Positions 22,727 through 28,009 of a DNA stretch of 28,009 bases are shown piece by piece. Position 1 is the stretch's first letter. Each line of letters begins with the position of its first letter. Source of the DNA: Spirochaetota bacterium (lineage in GTDB: Bacteria > Spirochaetota > UBA4802 > JAFGJZ01). The notes beneath the pieces are model-generated. The model made no database searches and was not told the origin of the DNA. It saw only the letters and a list, made by a program, of their open reading frames with translations. The stretch is from positions 1-28,009 of the forward strand of contig JAKJGA010000006.1 of the NCBI GenBank assembly GCA_022704645.1, written 5' to 3'. Made by a program: the position numbers and the translations under genes.

Positions 22727-23185
22727 ATGAAGCCTATTCACGAGTATACAAGTGCAAATTATATAAAGAAAATAGATTCTGAGGATAGATTTGTCGCTAT
22801 TGAGGATCTTGCCAAAGTTTTTGAAGGAACCGAGATATGCTCGAATATAGATAAACTCGTTTCTGCACTGAAAGAGCGTGAAGAAATAATGAGCACGGGA
22901 ATCGGATGCAATATTGCGATTCCTCATGCAAAAATTCCTGAAGTTAAGGATATTGCCTATGCTATTGGTGTGTCCAAAAAGGGAATTGATTTTGATTCAA
23001 TGGATGGAAACCCGGTACATCTGGTAATACTCGTTGTTGCCGGAGAAAAACAGCATAAAGACTATCTGTCACTTCTATCTAATATAATGGCATTCCTGAA
23101 AGATCCCGCTGTCAAGGACAGTGTTATTAATGCTGAAAACCCTCAGCAGGTGTATGAGATACTAATGTCCGCACAGGCCCGCTGA
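22727..23185 (+). CDS. PTS EIIA type 2 (PtsN/FruA-like) domain protein
   Basis: A 152-residue single EIIA domain of the fructose/mannitol/nitrogen PTS class. The phosphorylatable His67 is in IGCNIAIPHAKIPEV, and ALGV-like YAIGVSKKGIDFDSMDG and HLVILVVAGEKQHKDYLSLLS follow the family pattern. No EIIB, EIIC, HPr or EI gene is in the window, so a regulatory PtsN-type role is more likely than sugar transport. Starts two codons after the membrane protein stop with its AGGAG site inside that gene. The next gene has its own promoter at 23225. Sure of the domain, less so of the role. Confidence 0.92.
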   Translation: MKPIHEYTSANYIKKIDSEDRFVAIEDLAKVFEGTEICSNIDKLVSALKEREEIMSTGIGCNIAIPHAKIPEVKDIAYAIGVSKKGIDFDSMDGNPVHLVILVVAGEKQHKDYLSLLSNIMAFLKDPAVKDSVINAENPQQVYEILMSAQAR

Positions 23186-23224
23186 GGTTCGTCTAACTGC
23201 CTTCATTTTCAATTTTACCATTTC

Positions 23225-23259
23225 TTGACTTATTCCGTTTAACGCGCTAAAATGCGTTA
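23225..23259 (+). promoter_or_regulatory. sigma70-type promoter with dyad operator before alcohol dehydrogenase
   Basis: TTGACT (23225-23230) and TAAAAT (23248-23253) stand 17 bases apart. TAACGC (23240-23245) and GCGTTA (23254-23259) form an exact 6-base inverted repeat with the -10 between them, where a repressor would block polymerase. Predicted start near 23260 gives a leader of only about 12 bases before ATG 23272. Confidence 0.75.
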
Positions 23260-23271
23260 GGCGGTTTGGAT

Positions 23272-24438
23272 ATGAAAGAATATTCTCCTATTCCTCTTAG
23301 AAAGTTCGTTGCGCCGGAATTTTTGTTCGGCTGCGGTGCTATCCCGATGCTCTCGCGTTACATTAAAAATCTCGGGGTGAAGAAAATACTTCTAGTTTCA
23401 GATCCGGGAGTTGTGAATGCGGGATGGGTTTCGGTTATTGAAAAACAAATAAGAGATACAGGTATTCCTCATGTTCTGTTTGCAGATGTTTCTCCGAATC
23501 CGCGTGACTGTGAAGTTATGACAGGTTCCGAAATATATCAAAAAGAATCATGCGATATGATTGTAGCAGTCGGCGGCGGCAGTCCGATGGATTGTGCAAA
23601 AGGAATCGGAATAGTATGTATCAATAAAAGCCATATTTCAGAATTTGAAGGTGTAGACAAAATTCCTCTGCCGGGTCCGCCATTGGTTTGTATTCCGACA
23701 ACTTCCGGCACTTCTGCTGATATTTCGCAGTTTTCGATTATACTTGATTCTGCAAGAAAAGTAAAAATGGCAATTGTAAGCAAAATTCTGGTTCCCGACG
23801 CCGCATTGATTGATCCCGTGACTCTTTCTACAATGGATGCTAAACTTACGGCAGAAACGGGAATGGACGCGCTTGTTCATGCATTCGAAGCGTATGTATC
23901 AAATGCAAGTTCTCCCATAACCGATCTAAATGCTTTACGTGCAGTAGAACTCATTCGCAAAAATCTTGTCGGAATGATTAAATGCGGAGGTAAGGGAGAA
24001 GAGGCGGACAATATGATGCTCGGAAGTCTTCTTGCCGGTCTTGCTTTTTCAAACGCGAGTCTGGGAATTGTTCATGCAATGGCTCACGCTCTTGGGGGAT
24101 TTCTCGATCTTAGACATGGAGAATGTAATGCAATTCTTTTTGAGCATGCGGTAAATTATAATTATGAAAGTGCGCATGAAAAATATAACGGCCTTGCATC
24201 AGCGATGGGTATTGAAACAAAAGGAATGACTGACTCTCAGATAAAAAAAGCTCTAACTGAATCCATTGCTGAGTTGCGTTACGATTCGGGAATCCGCCAC
24301 GGATTTTCAGCACTCGGCTTAAAAAAAGAGGAAATACCTCTTCTGGCGGATTATGCTCTTGCAGATGCGTGTATAGTTACAAATCCGCGCGAGGCATTGA
24401 AATCCGAAATAGAGGAACTGTATGCCGCAGCCTTCTGA
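23272..24438 (+). CDS. Iron-containing (group III) alcohol dehydrogenase
   Basis: A 388-residue NAD(P)-dependent alcohol dehydrogenase of the Fe-ADH family (FucO, DhaT, AdhB type), which interconverts alcohols and aldehydes or ketones. The nucleotide site is IVAVGGGSPMDCAKGIG. Iron ligands fit the family spacing: Asp199 and His203 in GMDALVHAFEAYV, His268 in GIVHAMAHALGG and His282 in RHGECNAILF. IPTTSGTSADIS is also typical. ATG 23272 is chosen over the in-frame TTG at 23266, since the promoter leaves little leader; the ribosome site is weak. Its last 17 bases overlap the following kinase gene in another frame, an uncommon partner for an ADH. Natural substrate cannot be read. Confidence 0.95.
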   Translation: MKEYSPIPLRKFVAPEFLFGCGAIPMLSRYIKNLGVKKILLVSDPGVVNAGWVSVIEKQIRDTGIPHVLFADVSPNPRDCEVMTGSEIYQKESCDMIVAVGGGSPMDCAKGIGIVCINKSHISEFEGVDKIPLPGPPLVCIPTTSGTSADISQFSIILDSARKVKMAIVSKILVPDAALIDPVTLSTMDAKLTAETGMDALVHAFEAYVSNASSPITDLNALRAVELIRKNLVGMIKCGGKGEEADNMMLGSLLAGLAFSNASLGIVHAMAHALGGFLDLRHGECNAILFEHAVNYNYESAHEKYNGLASAMGIETKGMTDSQIKKALTESIAELRYDSGIRHGFSALGLKKEEIPLLADYALADACIVTNPREALKSEIEELYAAAF

Positions 24439-26131
24439 CGGAATCAGTGATAAAGATAGTCTGAGAAATAAAATAATGGGGATGGGAGATGCTTCTTTGA
24501 AAAAGAGTTATTATACTCAGCTTCAAGAGCATGTGCTGAATCTCGAAAAAAGCCGCATGGAAACCGAAGAATCTTTCAAGCGGGCTGAAGCAAATAAAAA
24601 TCTTTTTACAGCATTGTTCCATCAGGCGAGCGACGGAATTATCGTTGTGAATCTTGAAAGCGGCAAATTCAAATTCTGCAATAAAGCTTTTGCCGACATG
24701 TTTGATTATCATTCGGAGAATCCGCTGCTTTCATTTTCATCAGCTCTTCCGTCAGAAGATGCCGAAAATCTTGAAAATGCCTTGAGAAAGATGGCATCAG
24801 GCGAAATGCGGTTTTTGAATAATGTAATAATCCATAAAAATGACGGTGATTTGGTTTATGCTGATATAAGCGGAAGTGCTGTAGAAATTGAGAACCGGAA
24901 ATACGTGTTAGCCGTTTTTCGCGACATGACCGGCGCAAGAAAACTTGAACTTGAAAAAGCTGAATTTGCCGCAAAAATTAACCAGTCTCAAAAAATGGAA
25001 GCTATTGGAACACTTGCAGGCGGAGTCGCCCATGATTTCAATAATATCATCGGCGGCATTATGGGTCTTGCGGAAATATCACTTGATGAAGTTACAGATA
25101 ACGCAGATCTCCGGGACAATCTGAATCAGATAATAACTGCATGCAGAAGAGCACGTGATATAACAACACAGCTTCTTTCTATTGCATACAAAACAGAAAA
25201 GAAATATGAACCTGTAAGTTTTAACGGAATAATCCGTGATTCTGTAATATTATTAAAGGCAACGCTTCCGGCAAGTGTTTCTATAAAAGTAACTGAATCC
25301 GCCAAAGAAGATACAATTCTTGCTGATCATGCAGGGATAAGTCAGATTATAATAAATCTGTGTACAAATTCTGCACATGCGATGAATTATTCGGGCGATA
25401 TCCTCATTAGAACCAGCAATGCCGATATCGATGAATATCTTATACAGAAGAATCCGGAGCTATTGCCGGGAAAGCATTTCCTCCTTGAAGTCAGTGATAC
25501 GGGATGCGGAATTCCGAAGGATATAGTCGGAAGGATATTTGAACCGTTTTTTACAACAAAGGAGAAAGGCAAAGGGACCGGGCTTGGTCTTTCGATCATT
25601 CATGGTATAGTGAAAAATCACGGCGGAGTAATTTCAGTATATAGTGAAGAAGGAATGGGGACGACATTCCGAATATTTTTCCCGCTTGCGGCAGAGAGAG
25701 TCAAGTCGGTCGCCGCAGAAGAATATAACCCTGAATCTGTAAAAGATGCCCTTGTTTTGCTTGTTGATGATGAAGAGTTGCTTGTAAAAGTGGGAGAGAA
25801 GATTCTTTCAAATATGGGGAACAAAACTGTTTCATTTACAAATCCGTTGGAAGCAATTGATTATTTTAAAAATAATGCTGAGATCATAGACGCTGTTATA
25901 ACGGATATGGCAATGCCTAAAATGAACGGACTACAGCTTGCGGAAAAAATTCATGCAATAAAAAACGAAACTCCGGTAATTTTATGCAGCGGATACAGTG
26001 ATGAGCTTATGAAAGAAAACACAGATATGAAAGATATTTCCCGGCTGATTATGAAGCCGTTTTCTGCGATAGATATGTCAAAGGCTTTAACGGAAATTCT
26101 TAGCACAGTAAAAAAACAAAGGGCTGAGTAG
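24422..26131 (+). CDS. Soluble hybrid histidine kinase (PAS-HisKA-HATPase-REC)
   Basis: A 569-residue cytoplasmic sensor kinase with no membrane helix. A charged N-terminal helix is followed by a PAS domain (~57-170: FHQASDGIIVVNLESGKF), HisKA with His204 in LAGGVAHDFNNIIGGI, and HATPase (~295-415: LCTNSAHAMN, DTGCGIPKDI, GKGTGLGLS). The receiver domain (~443-565) has phospho-Asp495 in VITDMAMPKMNG and Lys in IMKPFSA. The HD-FNN His box is the class often seen in kinases with C-terminal receivers. The start lies within the ADH gene, with GAGGA in the ADH codons five bases before the ATG, so translation should depend on ADH translation. The stop codon is inside the terminator loop. Confidence 0.94.
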   Translation: MPQPSDGISDKDSLRNKIMGMGDASLKKSYYTQLQEHVLNLEKSRMETEESFKRAEANKNLFTALFHQASDGIIVVNLESGKFKFCNKAFADMFDYHSENPLLSFSSALPSEDAENLENALRKMASGEMRFLNNVIIHKNDGDLVYADISGSAVEIENRKYVLAVFRDMTGARKLELEKAEFAAKINQSQKMEAIGTLAGGVAHDFNNIIGGIMGLAEISLDEVTDNADLRDNLNQIITACRRARDITTQLLSIAYKTEKKYEPVSFNGIIRDSVILLKATLPASVSIKVTESAKEDTILADHAGISQIIINLCTNSAHAMNYSGDILIRTSNADIDEYLIQKNPELLPGKHFLLEVSDTGCGIPKDIVGRIFEPFFTTKEKGKGTGLGLSIIHGIVKNHGGVISVYSEEGMGTTFRIFFPLAAERVKSVAAEEYNPESVKDALVLLVDDEELLVKVGEKILSNMGNKTVSFTNPLEAIDYFKNNAEIIDAVITDMAMPKMNGLQLAEKIHAIKNETPVILCSGYSDELMKENTDMKDISRLIMKPFSAIDMSKALTEILSTVKKQRAE

Positions 26132-26145
26132 CAGCCCTTTGTTTT
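26113..26145. terminator. Bidirectional intrinsic terminator with stop codon in loop
   Basis: Arms 26113-26126 and 26132-26145 form a perfect 14-base stem (core AAAGGGCTG/CAGCCCTTT, flanked by A and T runs) around a 5-base loop. The kinase stop TAG (26129-26131) is in the loop. The GH94 gene ends five bases beyond on minus, so one hairpin serves both convergent genes. Confidence 0.92.
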
Positions 26146-26150
26146 GTATT

Positions 26151-28009
26151 TTATCCGAGAATCACTTCAACTTTATGAGTTCCGTCTTTAAAAACAGGAA
26201 CAATATTTCCTTCAACGCTTTTGCCGTCAACAGTCATGCTTTTAACGCCCTTGCAGACCTTCGAAGGATTTTTAACTTCAATTTCGTATACTGCTCCGCG
26301 GTATTTTCTTACAGCTGAAAATCCTTCCCAGTTCTTGGGAATACAAGGATTGATTTCGAGTCCCTTGTATGTAGGAAGAATTCCCAGAATATATTTTGTA
26401 GCAGCCTGATATGTCCATGAAGATGTTCCCGAAAGCCAGCTGTTTCTTCCGAGTCCGAACTGCGGATGCTCATTGCCGAGAATATTCTGCGGATAGCAGT
26501 AAGGTTCGGCTTCAAACTCATCAATTTTTTCGTTCTTAAACGCAGGATTTATCTGATTATAATATTCATAGGCACGGTCGCCATTACCTATTATTGTTTC
26601 AGAAATCATTGCCCATGGATTGGTATGAAGAAATATTCCGCCGTTCTCTTTTGCTCCCGGAGGATAAGTGGAAACTCCGCCGAGATTTCTGTCATAACCA
26701 TTGTATCCCGGAGCGCTCAGCTTGATCCCATTAGAAGTGTTGAGGTGTTTACGTACAGATTCCATTGCAGTAACAGCTCTATCCTTATCTGCGAAACCAG
26801 CCATAATGTTCCAGCTCTGTGAATTTACATAGATGCTTCCGTATTTGTTGTCTTTTGATCCGAGCTTTGATCCGTCGCAGTCAAAATATCTGAGATACCA
26901 TTCTCCGTCCCAGGTTTCTTTGTTTACGGTTTCTTTCATTTCATTGTAGTACTTTCTGTATTCGCTGACTGCCGCAGAATCTCCGAGAGCTTCCATCATG
27001 TCGATCATTTCAAGAAGAGCTTTTCCGAATTGAGGTGCTACAAAATTTGATTCTGCTCCGGTACGCAGGTTTACTGTATCGTTCCAGTCGGCAAATCCCA
27101 GAAGAGGCAGACCGTGTTTACCCTTGTTTTCCCACGTGAATTTTATTGCGCGCTTCAAATGCTCGAGCACTGTTCCCTTTTCGAGAGGCTTTTTATCCGC
27201 GTCTTTTTCGTAAAAAGGAATTTCCGTTTTAAGAAAGTCCATGTCGCCTGTTTCTTTGATATACGCATTAACTGCAAGAATTATCCAGAGATGGTCATCT
27301 CCGTAAAAATGCGGTCTGTCAGGGAATTCGTGAGAATCGCCGACGGTAGCTTCCATTGTTGAAGGAAAAAACTGATGCATTGCGGATCCGTCGCGTTTCT
27401 GAACATGTAGCAGTTTGACGATAAGATCTTTTCCGCCTGCCGGATCATTCGACAGCATTCCCATTACGTCCTGCGAACTGTCACGGAAACCGAGACCGCG
27501 TCCGCCGAAGCCCAGCTGGTAAAGAGAAAGGTCACGTGACCAGTTTTTGGTCATGTAGCACTGGCGCGGATTGTGGATGTTAACCATACTGTTCATATTC
27601 GGATCAGGAGTCCTGACCTGAAGAATTGAGAGATATTCGTCCCAGAATATTTTCAGTGAATTAAAGGCAGCATCGACATTAGCTGGATCGCGGAACTTGT
27701 TAATGTTCGGCATATCCTTTTCAATGGAAGGGGTCTGTGAAAGCTGAGTGATTATGCGTTTAGTTTCACCGTTTGCAAATTTTCCGAGATGATGAAGAAG
27801 TGCGCCGATATTATCTCCGCGAAGGGCTTCATAATTTGAAAGTTCGTCGTTCAAAAGAGAAAGAGGAGCCTTCCATGTTCCGTATTCATTGTCTCCGAGA
27901 AAATTCTTTCTGTCGGATTCGAATGATGAAACAGGATGATTTGATGTGAAATAATTTTCGGCAGTACCTTTCATCATAAATGCGCACTGTGAAAGAACAA
28001 GTTTTCCGT
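26151..28009 (-). CDS. GH94 glycoside phosphorylase, cellobiose phosphorylase-like (5' end outside window)
   Basis: The minus-strand frame stays open from its stop at 26151 to the window edge, at least 619 residues; the first Met in view (27977) is internal, since GKLVLSQCAFMMKG is typical of family interior. GH94 enzymes split beta-glucosides or chitobiose with phosphate, giving sugar-1-phosphate. Landmarks: ESDRKNFLGDNEYG, GFRDSSQDVMG, the catalytic-region Asp in GFADWNDTVN (Asp codons near 27078-27088), and WLSGTSSWTYQAATKYILGI. GFRDSSQD and GFADWNDTVN resemble cellobiose phosphorylase more than chitobiose phosphorylase, but larger cyclic-glucan enzymes also carry GH94 ends, so the exact substrate stays open. 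It is convergent with the hybrid kinase. Confidence 0.9.
   Translation of the reverse strand, partial: GKLVLSQCAFMMKGTAENYFTSNHPVSSFESDRKNFLGDNEYGTWKAPLSLLNDELSNYEALRGDNIGALLHHLGKFANGETKRIITQLSQTPSIEKDMPNINKFRDPANVDAAFNSLKIFWDEYLSILQVRTPDPNMNSMVNIHNPRQCYMTKNWSRDLSLYQLGFGGRGLGFRDSSQDVMGMLSNDPAGGKDLIVKLLHVQKRDGSAMHQFFPSTMEATVGDSHEFPDRPHFYGDDHLWIILAVNAYIKETGDMDFLKTEIPFYEKDADKKPLEKGTVLEHLKRAIKFTWENKGKHGLPLLGFADWNDTVNLRTGAESNFVAPQFGKALLEMIDMMEALGDSAAVSEYRKYYNEMKETVNKETWDGEWYLRYFDCDGSKLGSKDNKYGSIYVNSQSWNIMAGFADKDRAVTAMESVRKHLNTSNGIKLSAPGYNGYDRNLGGVSTYPPGAKENGGIFLHTNPWAMISETIIGNGDRAYEYYNQINPAFKNEKIDEFEAEPYCYPQNILGNEHPQFGLGRNSWLSGTSSWTYQAATKYILGILPTYKGLEINPCIPKNWEGFSAVRKYRGAVYEIEVKNPSKVCKGVKSMTVDGKSVEGNIVPVFKDGTHKVEVILG

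Overview
The window comes from an AT-rich diderm bacterium. It carries a complete ExbB-ExbD-ExbD-TonB system, an outer-membrane receptor, a second secreted beta-barrel candidate and several small lipoproteins. Genes are densely packed: stop and start codons repeatedly overlap as ATGA, GTGA, TTGA or TAATG. The mix of soluble hybrid kinases, a LUD-domain protein, iron-dependent alcohol dehydrogenase, a GH94 phosphorylase and a 7TM-AraC regulator suggests a fermentative or anaerobic lineage, possibly spirochaete-like. That placement is inference with low confidence. No tRNA, rRNA, CRISPR array, transposase or phage gene was seen.

Left part (1-7000): a truncated response regulator leaves the window on the minus strand. 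A small lipoprotein follows on plus. A minus-strand cluster then reads TPR protein, yebC, ruvC, DEDDy exonuclease. A plus-strand pair encodes a membrane sulfatase/LtaS-like enzyme and a membrane-anchored partner with a GTG start. A minus-strand YhbY RNA-binding protein converges on it.

Middle (7100-12700): one plus-strand overlapping operon encodes a soluble hybrid histidine kinase, a response regulator with no recognised output domain, a LUD-domain protein and an ABC-2 ATPase plus permease. It ends at a strong bidirectional terminator.

TonB region (12700-20770, minus strand): a membrane-embedded AraC-type regulator precedes exbB-exbD-exbD-tonB-receptor-lipoprotein-lipoprotein. A separate outer-membrane protein gene lies upstream. 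The exbB promoter region and the upstream region of that outer-membrane gene share a 13-base palindromic core within a similar hairpin, a second near-identical 12-mer, and a TATAAT placed directly before a GGAG. I propose that the two units are co-regulated. This is the best candidate in the window for an undescribed regulated uptake system.

Right part (20770-28009): a DUF486 membrane protein, hisE-hisG (long HisG), a small membrane protein and a PTS EIIA-type regulator lie on plus. A well-formed promoter with a dyad across its -10 then drives an iron-containing alcohol dehydrogenase and a second hybrid kinase whose start lies inside the dehydrogenase gene. The kinase stop codon sits in the loop of a bidirectional terminator shared with a convergent GH94 phosphorylase gene that runs off the right edge.
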